Below, in pieces: positions 37,836 to 46,806 of a DNA stretch of 55,230 bases (positions are counted from its first letter, which is position 1; the number at the start of each line of letters is the position of its first letter). The notes under the pieces were generated by a model. It saw only the letters and a program-made list of their open reading frames with translations, did not search any database and was not told the origin of the DNA. Made by a program: the position numbers and the translations under genes. This DNA comes from Campylobacter novaezeelandiae (GTDB lineage Bacteria > Campylobacterota > Campylobacteria > Campylobacterales > Campylobacteraceae): positions 1-55,230 of the forward strand of contig NZ_QPGR01000005.1 in the NCBI RefSeq assembly GCF_004323845.1, given 5' to 3'.

Positions 37836-39354
37836 CTAAAACCTTTTTGCCATAAATTCTGCTTTCTTGATAAGGCACAAGTTCCATCGATAAAAAAGGT
37901 TCAAATTCTCCTTTTTTAAAAAGATCTTTTCTTGCCAACATTCTTTTAGTAAAACCTATACCTCCATTATAGGCATAAGCAACAAAAAGGGGTGAATTTA
38001 AATGAGTTTCAAGATAATTTAAATGATGATTGGCGAAATAGTAGGCTATTTTAGGATTAAACATCAAATCTTGATCAAAATTTTCAACTTTTAATTCTTT
38101 ATTCCCAATGTGATTGGCTAAAAATGGCATAAATTGCATAATTCCTAAGGCATAAGAAGTTGAAATCGCAGTTGGAATAAATCGACTCTCTTGTCTTGCT
38201 ATAGCTAAAATTAAAGCTTGTCTTTTAGTATCATAATCTTTTATAAATTCAAAATAGGGCATTATAAAATAATGATTTTTAAATTTATGAAGCCTTTCTA
38301 GGATATAAGTATAAATAGGCAAGGTTTCTTGCGTATTAAATTGATTGGCAAGATTTTTAAGTTTATCTGGATTAGCATTTGCAATTTCTTTTGAAAGCTC
38401 TTGCCACGCAAAAGGATCTTGCATATTAAAAAAGTTTGTTTCTTTTTTTGGTTTAGGATTTAAGATTTTAGGAAAATCTAAATTTATAAGTTCACGTGCA
38501 TATAGGTTGTAAATATTTAATGAGGTGCTATTAGCTAAAGTAATTAGATCTTGCTTATCTTTTTTAATCATATACATCCAAAATAAAGCATTATCTTTAT
38601 TTTCTTGTTTGCTAAAACTTTTATAAGCTTGTTCAAAAAAATTAAAAGCTAAATCTTTTTTATTATAAACTAAGGCATTTACACCAAGAAAAAATGCAGA
38701 ATTTTCTTGTGTATTTTCTGGTTTAACATTTAATAGAGATAGACTAAAATTAGGATTTTCTTTTTTAATTACAACATTTTGGACAAATTGTTTAAAGTTT
38801 TGAGAAAAGGAGAGTTTATTGATAAAAGTTGCACTTAAAGGATAATCAATTTTCATAGAATAATTATAAAGTTTAAAAAAATTATCAACATCTTCTTTTT
38901 TGTCTAAATAGGCAACAGGTTTTTCTTGATTAAAAGCAAGTAAAAGATTAATAATTTCTGGTTTTTCTTGTTGCATATTTGAAGCTAGAATCTTTCTTGT
39001 TTCATTGTTTAAACTAGCTATAAATGTGATAGAGTTTAATCTTACGCTTTGACATGTTAGATTTGCATCTAAAATATTGTTTTTAGTATAAGTAAAGCAT
39101 TGTTTATATAAAGGATTAATATAGGTTGCAACGGGTATTATCTTTTCAAGTTCAGTTTTAATTTTTCCTACATAACGAAAAATATGAGAATTAAGACTTT
39201 GTGCTTCATTTTTGCTTATATTGTTTTCTTCTAGAAGTCTGTAGATATAATAATCTTTAGCCAGAGAATTATCTTTTTGTTTAAGCTCTTTTAGATCGTA
39301 AGAATTACCAAATAATAAATTAGATAATAAAAAAATTAAAAGTATTTTTTTCAT
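37738..39354 (-). CDS. slt: Soluble lytic murein transglycosylase
   Basis: A 538-aa periplasmic enzyme with a signal peptide (~1-16, LLIFLLSNLLFG). A long helical superhelix domain (~20-370) precedes the C-terminal lysozyme-like SLT domain (~375-520). The catalytic Glu lies in AIARQESRFIPTAISTSYA, followed by LGIMQFMPFLANHIG and VAYAYNGGIGFTKRM. It cleaves peptidoglycan glycan strands to anhydro-muropeptides. It overlaps the YggT gene by 4 bases. Confidence 0.93.
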   Translation of the reverse strand: MKKILLIFLLSNLLFGNSYDLKELKQKDNSLAKDYYIYRLLEENNISKNEAQSLNSHIFRYVGKIKTELEKIIPVATYINPLYKQCFTYTKNNILDANLTCQSVRLNSITFIASLNNETRKILASNMQQEKPEIINLLLAFNQEKPVAYLDKKEDVDNFFKLYNYSMKIDYPLSATFINKLSFSQNFKQFVQNVVIKKENPNFSLSLLNVKPENTQENSAFFLGVNALVYNKKDLAFNFFEQAYKSFSKQENKDNALFWMYMIKKDKQDLITLANSTSLNIYNLYARELINLDFPKILNPKPKKETNFFNMQDPFAWQELSKEIANANPDKLKNLANQFNTQETLPIYTYILERLHKFKNHYFIMPYFEFIKDYDTKRQALILAIARQESRFIPTAISTSYALGIMQFMPFLANHIGNKELKVENFDQDLMFNPKIAYYFANHHLNYLETHLNSPLFVAYAYNGGIGFTKRMLARKDLFKKGEFEPFLSMELVPYQESRIYGKKVLANYIVYRYLLNDNIKISDIFENLAQNNDLNKS

Positions 39355-39632
39355 ACAAATTGTCTCGCTAAATTTGAAATTAATATGCTTAAAAATTGTA
39401 AAGCTAAAATGATTATTAACGGTGCTAAGTCTATATTGCCAATACGTGTAGGAAATTTTCTCATGATATTATACGCAGGAGCACTTAATTTGTATAAAAT
39501 TTGCACTATAGGGTTATAAGGATCAGGATTTACCCAGCTTATCAATGCTGAAATAATAATAATCCACATATAAAGATTAATAATAATTTGTAAAATTTGA
39601 ATCAAAGAGAGTATTAAAGAATCTATAATCAT
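39351..39632 (-). CDS. YggT-family membrane protein
   Basis: A 93-aa protein with two membrane segments: LQIIINLYMWIIIISALISW (~15-34) and a second helix at LAPLIIILALQFLSIL. The conserved SWVNPDPYNPIVQILYKLSAP and RKFPTRIGNIDLAP segments define the family, linked in other bacteria to membrane protein placement, division or osmotic tolerance. It is wedged between gltX (1-base gap) and slt (4-base overlap). Confidence 0.92.
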   Translation of the reverse strand: MIIDSLILSLIQILQIIINLYMWIIIISALISWVNPDPYNPIVQILYKLSAPAYNIMRKFPTRIGNIDLAPLIIILALQFLSILISNLARQFV

Positions 39633-39633
39633 T

Positions 39634-40932
39634 TTATATCCTTGCTAAGTCATTGATAAAAGGTCTTATATAAATATACAAATCACTAAGTTCTGGGCCG
39701 TGAACATTTCCCGTAAGAACAATTCTTAAAGGCATAAAAAATTTTTTTCCTTTTAGATTAGTTCTTTTCATCAGTTCTTCTTTAAAGTCTTCATAGTTTT
39801 GAGGTAAGTTAAAATTCTTTAAATTTTCTTTAAGAATTAAACATTCTTCTTTGAAATCTTTATAATCTTTAGTAGAAAAAATAGCTTTCATTTTATCTTT
39901 AAGCTCTACTAAAGTACTTGATTCTTGAGTATAAAATTTAGCTAATTCTGCTATATCTTTATTTAAATCTAAAATTTCATTGAGCTTGGCATTTGGCATT
40001 CTCTTTATGTGTTCTCTATTGATTTGTAAAAGTTTTTTTAAATCAAACCTTGCAGGAGATTTTGAAATTTTTTTAATGTCAAACCAAGTAAAGGCTTCTT
40101 CTAGGGTAAAAATTTCACATGGAGTTTTATTTCCAAGTAAAATTAAGTAATTAATAATCGCATCTGGTAAGATACCGTATTCTAAAAGCCATTTTACACT
40201 AGAATGTGCTTCTCTTTTGCTCATTTTTACACCATTTTCATTAAGAATAATAGGCAAATGTGCATAAATAATTTCTTTTTCATAGTTTAAACTTTTGCGG
40301 ATATGCTCTTGTTTTGGAGTATTTGAAACATGATCTTCTCCTCGTATAATACAAGTTATATTTTCAAGCATATCATCAACTGCACAAGCAAAATTATAAG
40401 TTGGAGTTTTATCTGTCCTTAAAATAACAAAAGAATCAATATCATCGGGTTTAAAGTCAAGATTTCCTTTAATCAAATCTTTAAAACCTATATTGTTTTG
40501 AGGCTTTTTAAGTCTTATAACAAAAGGTTTATTACAATTTAAAACGTCAATATCTTTTAATTTTTCACAAGTTCCATCATAGCGGTAAGGCTGATTATTT
40601 TTTTTTGCCAACTCTTTTTTTTGATTAAGTTCTTCTTCGGTGCAAAAACAAGCAAAAGCCTTTTTTTCACTTACTAGCTTCAAAGCCATTTTTTGATGGA
40701 AATTTAAATTTTCGCTTTGTATATATAAATACTGCCAAGAAATACCAAAAAGTTTTAAAAGTTCTTTAATTTCCTCATCTTTACCTTCGATGTTTCGTAT
40801 TTTATCTGTATCTTCTATACGTAGAACAAATCCACTTTTATCTTGTTTGGAGCAAATATAGTTAAAAATTGCAGCACGTAAATTGCCTATATGCATATCT
40901 CCTGTTGGAGAAGGTGCAAATCTATACATCAT
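39634..40932 (-). CDS. gltX: Glutamyl-tRNA synthetase (GltX, one of two expected paralogues)
   Basis: A 432-aa class I synthetase. It has [20 protein letters not shown] (~4-23, HIGH-type), LRIEDTD at ~38 and [16 protein letters not shown] (KMSK-type, ~236-251). Campylobacter and Helicobacter typically carry two GltX proteins because they lack glutaminyl-tRNA synthetase, one charging tRNA-Glu and one misacylating tRNA-Gln for GatCAB. The short length suggests the Cj0845c-type copy, but specificity is not readable here. Two ATG codons occur in tandem at 40932 and 40929; either may be used. Confidence 0.93.
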   Translation of the reverse strand: MMYRFAPSPTGDMHIGNLRAAIFNYICSKQDKSGFVLRIEDTDKIRNIEGKDEEIKELLKLFGISWQYLYIQSENLNFHQKMALKLVSEKKAFACFCTEEELNQKKELAKKNNQPYRYDGTCEKLKDIDVLNCNKPFVIRLKKPQNNIGFKDLIKGNLDFKPDDIDSFVILRTDKTPTYNFACAVDDMLENITCIIRGEDHVSNTPKQEHIRKSLNYEKEIIYAHLPIILNENGVKMSKREAHSSVKWLLEYGILPDAIINYLILLGNKTPCEIFTLEEAFTWFDIKKISKSPARFDLKKLLQINREHIKRMPNAKLNEILDLNKDIAELAKFYTQESSTLVELKDKMKAIFSTKDYKDFKEECLILKENLKNFNLPQNYEDFKEELMKRTNLKGKKFFMPLRIVLTGNVHGPELSDLYIYIRPFINDLARI

Positions 40933-41009
40933 AATAACCTTTATGAATTTTTTAGTTAAATTTGCATTATAATAAAAAAAAATATATAAAAATTTAATAT
41001 ATTTTTGTG

Positions 41010-41015
41010 TATAAT
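41010..41015 (+). promoter_or_regulatory. Extended -10 promoter with leaderless start
   Basis: TGTGTATAAT ends at 41015 and the ATG of the next gene begins at 41023, 7 bases later. With the usual 6-8-base spacing, transcription would begin at or within a base or two of the ATG. No ribosome site lies between. Confidence 0.6.
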
Positions 41016-41022
41016 TTAGAAC

Positions 41023-42147
41023 ATGTTAGCTTTTATTTTTTTTTTCACGATTTTATTTATTTTTGCTTTAGCAAATGTATATATTTATAAAAGATTAATA
41101 ACTAGAATTTCTTTTTTTAAATATTTGTATAATTTTTTTAAATATTTTTTTATATTGCTTTATATTTCGCAAGCATTCTTTTTTCTGCTTCGCAAAGAAG
41201 ATTTTTTAACTGATAAAGTGTATGAGATTTTGGCTTTATCATTTGCCCCTAGTTATTGTTTCTTTTTTATTACTTTATTTTTAGATTTTATAAAATTTAT
41301 CTGTATTTTTTCAGGGAAAAATTATTCTATACCATATAGATTTTTACGCATTATTTTTGAAATTTTTATTTTGGTATTGGGAGGTTTTTTAACATATATA
41401 AGCATTAATAATGCTCTTAAAATTCCTAATGTTAAAAAAGAACAAATTTATATTGATAACCTCAAGCAAGATTTAAAAATAGCTATGCTTACTGATATTC
41501 ATCTAGGAAAAAATCTTCATAAAGATTTTTTAGAAAAGCTTATCATAAAAACTAATGCCTTAAATCCTGATTTGATAGTAATAGTAGGGGATCTAGTGGA
41601 TACTAATGTTGAACATTTAAAGGATTATATAGGCATATTGAATGAATTTAAATCAAAATTTGGAACTTTCTATGTTTTAGGAAATCATGAGTATTATCAT
41701 AATGTGAATGAAGTTTTACAGCTTTTAAATGAAAATACAAATATGCACATTTTATTAAATAAAAATATAGATTTAGGAGTTATCAATATAGCCGGAATAG
41801 GTGATTTAATGGGTCTAAGACAAGGTGTTTATGGGCCAGATTTAGATAAGGTTCAAAAAGATTTAAGCAAAAATAAACCAAGTATTTTATTATCTCATCA
41901 GCCAAAAACAGTTTTACTTTATAATGTAAATGATTTTGATCTTATTTTAAGTGGACATACTCATGCTGGGCAAATTTTTCCTTTTGGGGTTATTGTTAAG
42001 TTAAATCAAGGTTTTTTACATGGTTTGTATCATTTAAATGAAAAAACAAAACTTTATGTAAGCAGCGGAGCTGGATTTTGGGGTCCTAGTTTAAGAGTTT
42101 TTGCTCCAAGTGAAATAGTATTATTAGAATTAAAAGGAAAAAGATGA
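41023..42147 (+). CDS. Membrane-anchored metallophosphoesterase (YkuE-like)
   Basis: A 374-aa protein with about four N-terminal membrane helices (~1-130) and a C-terminal calcineurin-type phosphoesterase domain. Metal ligands are in [39 protein letters not shown] and [16 protein letters not shown]. The relatives YkuE and LpxH-like enzymes act on lipid or cell-envelope phosphates, and the neighbour psd makes phosphatidylethanolamine, so a phospholipid-linked role is plausible but inferred. It overlaps psd by 4 bases and probably has a leaderless mRNA. Confidence 0.87.
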   Translation: MLAFIFFFTILFIFALANVYIYKRLITRISFFKYLYNFFKYFFILLYISQAFFFLLRKEDFLTDKVYEILALSFAPSYCFFFITLFLDFIKFICIFSGKNYSIPYRFLRIIFEIFILVLGGFLTYISINNALKIPNVKKEQIYIDNLKQDLKIAMLTDIHLGKNLHKDFLEKLIIKTNALNPDLIVIVGDLVDTNVEHLKDYIGILNEFKSKFGTFYVLGNHEYYHNVNEVLQLLNENTNMHILLNKNIDLGVINIAGIGDLMGLRQGVYGPDLDKVQKDLSKNKPSILLSHQPKTVLLYNVNDFDLILSGHTHAGQIFPFGVIVKLNQGFLHGLYHLNEKTKLYVSSGAGFWGPSLRVFAPSEIVLLELKGKR

Positions 42148-42953
42148 GCTTTTCTAATCAAAGTTCAAGAGTCTTTGGACTTATAGCTAGATTTAAATTT
42201 ATCAAACCTTTGCAAACATTGATTAATAAAGCTTATATAAAGTATTTTAAAATTGACATGAGCGAATTTAAACAAGCTGGTGATTATGAAAGTTTAAATG
42301 CGCTTTTTACAAGAAGTTTAGAAACTTCAAGAAATCTAGAAAATGATTTTATAGCACCTTGCGATGGAAAAATTTTACAGATTTCAAATTCCTTTTTTCA
42401 AAAAGATGAATTTTTTAGTTTTAGTATCAAAGGAAAAGTTTATAATATAAATACTCTTATAAGAGATAGTTTTGAGTCAAAAGAGCTTGAAAATGGGCTT
42501 GATTGTGTCAATATTTATCTTTCTCCAAAAGATTATCATCGTTATCATGCCCCTTGTGATTTAGAAATTTTAAGTGCAGTCTATACTAGAGGAAAACTTT
42601 ATAGTGTAAATGAAAAATATTTAAAAAAAATTTCAAATCTTTATAGCGAAAATGAAAGAGTGTGTTTAAAATGCAAAAGTGAAAATAATTTTATATTTTG
42701 GCTTGTTTTTGTTGGAGCGCAAAATGTTGGAAAAATGCGTTTTAATTTTGATTCTAATATACAAACAAATACTAGAAAATACAATAATTTTTCTACAAAA
42801 TATCATAATTTAAAGATAAAAAAGGGAGAAGAGTTAGGAAATTTCGAGCTTGGTTCTACTATTGTTATATTGTCTCAAAAAGGATTTTTAAATTTTAATA
42901 TTCAAGAAAATCAAAATATTAAATTTGGTAAAAATATAGCTAATTTTATCTAA
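42144..42953 (+). CDS. psd: Phosphatidylserine decarboxylase
   Basis: A 269-aa proenzyme making phosphatidylethanolamine. The self-cleavage site is FELGSTIVIL (~242-251), where the Ser becomes the pyruvoyl group. APCDGKIL at ~68 and YLSPKDYHRYHAPCDLEIL (~127-145) hold the conserved catalytic Asp/His residues. The ATG overlaps the phosphoesterase stop (ATGA). Confidence 0.95.
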   Translation: MSFSNQSSRVFGLIARFKFIKPLQTLINKAYIKYFKIDMSEFKQAGDYESLNALFTRSLETSRNLENDFIAPCDGKILQISNSFFQKDEFFSFSIKGKVYNINTLIRDSFESKELENGLDCVNIYLSPKDYHRYHAPCDLEILSAVYTRGKLYSVNEKYLKKISNLYSENERVCLKCKSENNFIFWLVFVGAQNVGKMRFNFDSNIQTNTRKYNNFSTKYHNLKIKKGEELGNFELGSTIVILSQKGFLNFNIQENQNIKFGKNIANFI

Positions 42954-42987
42954 AATAATATTTTAAATTTTGGAGTTTTTTGAAGAT

Positions 42988-43002
42988 AACTCTTGAAGAG
43001 TT
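42988..43002 (+). terminator. Possible terminator after psd
   Basis: AACTCT pairs with AGAGTT around TGA, followed by TTGTTATTCTTTT. The stem is short, so this is a weak candidate. The remaining space to 43135 shows nothing else. Confidence 0.4.
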
Positions 43003-43135
43003 TTGTTATTCTTTTACTTATTTGTTATTTAATTTTTTACTGTTAGATAATAAAATTACATTGATTTGATAGTTTATAGAGTATAAATTTGATTTTCTTA
43101 AAGTAATACAAAAAATTATATAAATGTAATATTAA

Positions 43136-43423
43136 TTATTTTTTTGTTACAGATGTTTCATTTACCATTTGATAAATAAAAGCAAATACTTCAGCAACCG
43201 CTTTATACATATTAGGAGGTATTTCATCGCCTAAGTCAAGTTTGCTTAAAATTTCTATTAGATCCTCATCCTCTTTTATAGGAACTCCATGTTCTTTGGC
43301 TAGAGAAATTATTTTAGAGGCACTTTCACCTTTTCCGCTTGCAAGAACTTTTGGAGCATTTTGCTGATCTTTTTTATAGCCTAATGCAACAGCTTTTTTA
43401 ATAGATTTTTTAATTTTACCCAT
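43136..43423 (-). CDS. FlhB C-terminal-like (FhlB) cytoplasmic protein
   Basis: A 95-aa protein that aligns with the cytoplasmic tail of the export-gate protein FlhB: AVALGYKKDQQNAPKVLASG, then ISLAKEHGVPIKEDEDLIE and LGDEIPPNMYKAVAEVFAFIYQ. It has no membrane part and lacks the self-cleaving NPTH motif; it begins right where that motif ends. Such stand-alone FlhB tails are found beside a full FlhB in several bacteria and can partly replace the tail. A minus-strand TATAAT at 43451-43456 gives it its own promoter. Confidence 0.88.
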   Translation of the reverse strand: MGKIKKSIKKAVALGYKKDQQNAPKVLASGKGESASKIISLAKEHGVPIKEDEDLIEILSKLDLGDEIPPNMYKAVAEVFAFIYQMVNETSVTKK

Positions 43424-43487
43424 AGTTATAGACTTTAATTTTTAGTTAAAATTATATAAAATAAAATATCAATTTAAATTAAAAAAA

Positions 43488-44396
43488 TTATAAATGTGTA
43501 AATTTTCTTTTATATCTGTTTAACATACTGTCATTGCCAATAATACCACCTTGATGAATGTATAATATGGGTTTTTTAAAAATAGCTTGATAATGCATCA
43601 TAGTCTTTATACCTAGCATATCATAAAGTAAGTCAAATTCAATACCACATTCTTTTTTAAGTTTTAAATAAAGTTCATAAAATTCTAAATAAGGTTTGGC
43701 AAAATGATATTTTTTAGAAAGTTGTAATATATATAAATTAGAAAAATCATAATAAGGATCAAGAGTTAAAATTTGTTTTTTTAAGTATGCCTCATCGCCA
43801 ACACAAGCACAGGTAAAAACTTTTGATTTACTATGTTTTGCTAAAAAAGCCGCAGATGTTCCAGTCCCAGAAGGTAAAAATATATCAAAATCTAAATTTA
43901 AAATTTTGCTTTGTTGTTCAATTTCTTTTGCAAGATGTATAAAACCAATTTCTGCTTCTTTATTGGCAACTCCTTCTTCTATAAAAATATCTTTTTCTTG
44001 TTTTAATGAAAGAGCCTTATCTCTGCGATGGGAAAAATCTAAATTCTGTATAATTAAAGCTTTATTTTCTAGAGCTAAGGCATAGTTTCCATGAGGATTT
44101 TGTTCTAAAAAAGAAGAGAGTTTTTCGCAAACAAAAAGAAGTTGATAATTATTTTGTCTGCAAAATATACTAAGAGCAAGCAAAGCATTACTCTGAGAAC
44201 TCCCAAAACTAATAAAACGTTGATTTTTTGGATATTTGTTCAAGAAATAATAATAAAGTTTTCTTGCTTTATTGCCATTAATTTCACCTAATAAATCATC
44301 ACGTTTTATATAAAAACTAAAATCACAAAAAGTAATTTTTTCTATAGGACTATTTAAATTCAAAAAATTTTTCGACTTCTTTAAGTGCATTATCAT
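43488..44396 (-). CDS. PLP-dependent ACC deaminase / D-cysteine desulfhydrase family protein
   Basis: A 302-aa fold-type II PLP enzyme. The expected PLP lysine is in LGEINGNKARKLYYY (~36-50), with SFGSSQSNALLALSIF (~63-78) as phosphate-side binding segment and FLPSGTGTSAAFLAK near mid-length. The Tyr/Gly signature residues diverge from true ACC deaminases, so substrate and even activity are open. The gene begins 47 bases inside the end of the MotB-like gene with no clear ribosome site, so translation is probably coupled to it. Confidence 0.75.
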   Translation of the reverse strand: MIMHLKKSKNFLNLNSPIEKITFCDFSFYIKRDDLLGEINGNKARKLYYYFLNKYPKNQRFISFGSSQSNALLALSIFCRQNNYQLLFVCEKLSSFLEQNPHGNYALALENKALIIQNLDFSHRRDKALSLKQEKDIFIEEGVANKEAEIGFIHLAKEIEQQSKILNLDFDIFLPSGTGTSAAFLAKHSKSKVFTCACVGDEAYLKKQILTLDPYYDFSNLYILQLSKKYHFAKPYLEFYELYLKLKKECGIEFDLLYDMLGIKTMMHYQAIFKKPILYIHQGGIIGNDSMLNRYKRKFTHL

Positions 44397-45303
44397 TTTT
44401 AATGCTAAATCTAATTTCTATTCTACGACTCAATTCTTTATCTTCTACACCATTTTTAATTATAGGATCAGAAAATGATCTTCCACTTGCCATTAAAAGT
44501 TTTTGTAATCTTGGATCTTTATTAAAGGTATAAATAAAACTCATAACTTCATAGGCTCTTTTTTGAGATAAGTCTAAATTATAAATATAAGATCCATCGC
44601 TATCTGAGTGCCCTTCTATGATAATATTTTCTATGTTATTTAAAATAGAAGGATCGTTTAATATTGCATTAAAATATTCATTAAGTATTTTTTTAAGATT
44701 TGATTTTGCCTCATTTTTTAGTATATAAGAATCTCTATCAAATAAAATTTCTGCTGGTAATATAATTGCTCCAGTTTTTTCATTTATAGTGATATTAGAA
44801 TCAAGTTTTGATTGAAGTTGTTTACTTAAATTTTCTTTAATAAAATTTAAGTTTTGAACTTTTTCTTTGGCTTCTTCAAAGTCTTGTTTTAAATTTTTAA
44901 ATTCTTCATCTTTTTTTTCAAGCTGTCCTAATAAAATTAAAATTTGTTTATCTTTGTTGTCTAAACTCAAATTTAATTCTTTGCTTAGTTGTTTATAGTT
45001 TGTTATATTTGCTTCAAGTTCCGCTTTTTGTTGGTTGATAAGATTTATTGCATCAGAAGTTTTGCTTAATTCTTTACTTAATTTAAAAACTATATCTTCT
45101 TTATTTTTTAATTCTTCTTCGCTTTTTTTAAGGTGTTGTTCTTGCTTATTTAAATTTTTTTTAATTTCTTGTAAATCACTTTGGGTTAAAACATATTTTA
45201 CTACAATAGCACCAATTAAAAGAATAAAGACAAAAAGTAAGCCAGCCATTAAATCAGCATAGGCTATCCAAAAATTATTTTCTTCTTTATTTTGATTTTC
45301 CAT
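44350..45303 (-). CDS. MotB/ZorB-like OmpA-domain motor protein
   Basis: A 317-aa inner-membrane protein. The N-terminal helix FWIAYADLMAGLLFVFILLI (~11-30) carries an Asp at 17, at the place of the proton-binding Asp of MotB. A long coiled coil (~45-165) follows, then an OmpA-type peptidoglycan-binding domain (~180-305) with ENIIIEGHSDSDGSY, LDLSQKRAYEVMSFI and RRIEIRF. It is transcribed with a MotA-like gene 11 bases upstream, so the two should form a proton-driven stator-like complex. The true flagellar motAB is not here. Function in this pair is unknown. Confidence 0.82.
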   Translation of the reverse strand: MENQNKEENNFWIAYADLMAGLLFVFILLIGAIVVKYVLTQSDLQEIKKNLNKQEQHLKKSEEELKNKEDIVFKLSKELSKTSDAINLINQQKAELEANITNYKQLSKELNLSLDNKDKQILILLGQLEKKDEEFKNLKQDFEEAKEKVQNLNFIKENLSKQLQSKLDSNITINEKTGAIILPAEILFDRDSYILKNEAKSNLKKILNEYFNAILNDPSILNNIENIIIEGHSDSDGSYIYNLDLSQKRAYEVMSFIYTFNKDPRLQKLLMASGRSFSDPIIKNGVEDKELSRRIEIRFSIKNDNALKEVEKFFEFK

Positions 45304-45314
45304 ATTCTTTCTTT

Positions 45315-46727
45315 TTATTTATTTTCTTCTTTATTTTCTTCTTTATTTTCTTCTTTATTTTCTTCTTTATTTTCTTCTTTATTTTCTTCTTTATTTTCTT
45401 CCCGAATTTTTTGGTTATTTGATAAAGAATTATTATCTTCAAGCTTGGAAATTACTTCACTAGTTTCTTTATCTAGCTCCTCGATTTCTTTTTTTAGTGT
45501 ATTCATAACTTCAATTTGCTCATCAATATTTCTTTCCTCTTCATAAATTTCTTTAAATTTTTGCATACCTTCAAAAAGACTTGTTTTGAAAGTGTTAAAA
45601 ATCTTTTCTTGATTTTCGAGCATAGATTTTTCATAAAGCTCAAATCCTTTTTGAAAATGTTGCACTTTTTCATCAAAACTACTTAAAGTTTTATCAAAAT
45701 GAGCAATTTTTTCGGAGCTAATGTCTAGTAAACGATTATATTGTTCTGACATTCTGGTGCTAATTTCTTTTAGATTTTGATTTAAAATACCAACCGCATT
45801 AAGCATTTCAGAGTAAAGTCTACCAAGATCTCTTTGGTCTCTTTGAGCTCTACTTAGTTCACCCATAGTTTGTTTAATATGTTCACTACTAAGTCTTATA
45901 GCTTTTTCTTCTACATTTAACATATCTTGAAAAATACTAAATTTTCTATCAATTGCGTGATCTAATTCTTTAAAAAAATCATTGTTGCTAACTTGTTTAA
46001 AAATAGTCCCAATTTTATCAAAATGCTCCAAACTTTCGCGTAGGTATCTTTGATCAATTTCTTCTTTTGTCCAAAAAAAATCATTTGTAGAGTTCTTTTG
46101 ACGATTTAATAATTTTTGAATTTTGCTCATTCCGTATTTTTCAAAAAATATCCACCATAAGGCTAAAAAAATTCCATAAATAGAAACATAAAAAGCTGTT
46201 CCAACTCCGTTTAAAAGTAGAGAAATTTCATGTTCTAAAGAGGCTGTATCGCTAGAATTAAAATTTGGCATTGATAAGGCAATGCTTACAAATGTTCCTA
46301 AAATTCCCATCATAGGAAAAATTGCAGAACCTATAGAAGCAAAATTTTCATTTCTTGCTCCTTTTATGTAATTGTAAGCAAAGTCATTGAAATTGGCATT
46401 TGATTTTGTGTCCTTGCCTATGGTTAAAAAGTGTTTCATAATATAACGTTTTAAAGCCTGCTTAAATTCATTTTTTTGTTGTTCAAAGATGCTATAAGCA
46501 TACTCAGCATTGTGTCTTGTAAAAATTAAAGCTGTTATAAAAATAATACCTGTCATAACAACGGTATGAATTTCCACTTTAAAACTAATTTTTCCAAAAT
46601 ATCCAAGTAAAATTAAAATATATAAAATAGCAGGGATGAAAATAATTTTTAAATAAACTAAGTATCCTTTGTTTTCTTTGCTTTCTGGTAAAATAAGTTC
46701 TGAAATTTCTTCTGATTTTATTTCCAT
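45315..46727 (-). CDS. MotA/ExbB/ZorA-like proton channel with long tail
   Basis: A 470-aa protein. Two N-terminal helices (~25-42 and ~55-70) and a second pair formed by SIGSAIFPMMGILGTFVSIA (~132-151) and LLNGVGTAFYVSIYGIFLAL (~172-191) are the MotA/TolQ/ExbB core. A ~230-residue helical tail (~210-440) extends into the cytoplasm and ends in seven EENK repeats (443-470) coded by a 12-bp tandem array. A long tail on a MotA core plus an OmpA-domain partner is the ZorA/ZorB plan, but no nuclease or helicase effector lies nearby. A TACAAT at ~46754-46759 (minus) may be its -10. Confidence 0.8.
   Translation of the reverse strand: MEIKSEEISELILPESKENKGYLVYLKIIFIPAILYILILLGYFGKISFKVEIHTVVMTGIIFITALIFTRHNAEYAYSIFEQQKNEFKQALKRYIMKHFLTIGKDTKSNANFNDFAYNYIKGARNENFASIGSAIFPMMGILGTFVSIALSMPNFNSSDTASLEHEISLLLNGVGTAFYVSIYGIFLALWWIFFEKYGMSKIQKLLNRQKNSTNDFFWTKEEIDQRYLRESLEHFDKIGTIFKQVSNNDFFKELDHAIDRKFSIFQDMLNVEEKAIRLSSEHIKQTMGELSRAQRDQRDLGRLYSEMLNAVGILNQNLKEISTRMSEQYNRLLDISSEKIAHFDKTLSSFDEKVQHFQKGFELYEKSMLENQEKIFNTFKTSLFEGMQKFKEIYEEERNIDEQIEVMNTLKKEIEELDKETSEVISKLEDNNSLSNNQKIREENKEENKEENKEENKEENKEENKEENK
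45318..45401. repeat. 12-bp coding tandem repeat, seven copies (EENK)
   Basis: TTTATTTTCTTC repeats seven times without a mismatch on the plus strand, coding EENK on the minus strand. The unit is a multiple of three, so copy-number changes lengthen or shorten the tail without a frameshift. It ends at the stop codon of the MotA-like gene. Confidence 0.95.
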
Positions 46728-46778
46728 ATTGGACCTTTTTTTGTATTGGTTTAATTGTAAAAATTAAAAAATATTCAC

Positions 46779-46806
46779 AATTAAACCAACGTTGGTTGGT
46801 TTAATT
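46779..46806 (-). terminator. Terminator hairpin of the peb4-fbaA operon
   Basis: AATTAAACCAAC pairs perfectly over 12 bp with GTTGGTTTAATT around GTTG. It includes the fbaA stop codon, and T-rich sequence follows on the minus strand. Confidence 0.75.

Noticed and set aside
45318..45401. Possible CRISPR array
   Set aside because: The repeats are 12 bases and directly adjacent, with no spacers, and lie in frame inside a coding region.
45292..45546. Plus-strand frame of SSLF repeats
   Set aside because: It is the complement of the EENK tandem repeat of the MotA-like gene on the minus strand, with no ribosome site or family.
44350..46727. A complete Zorya defence system
   Set aside because: Only the motor-like pair is present. 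The neighbours are a PLP enzyme, fbaA and peb4, with no helicase or nuclease effector.
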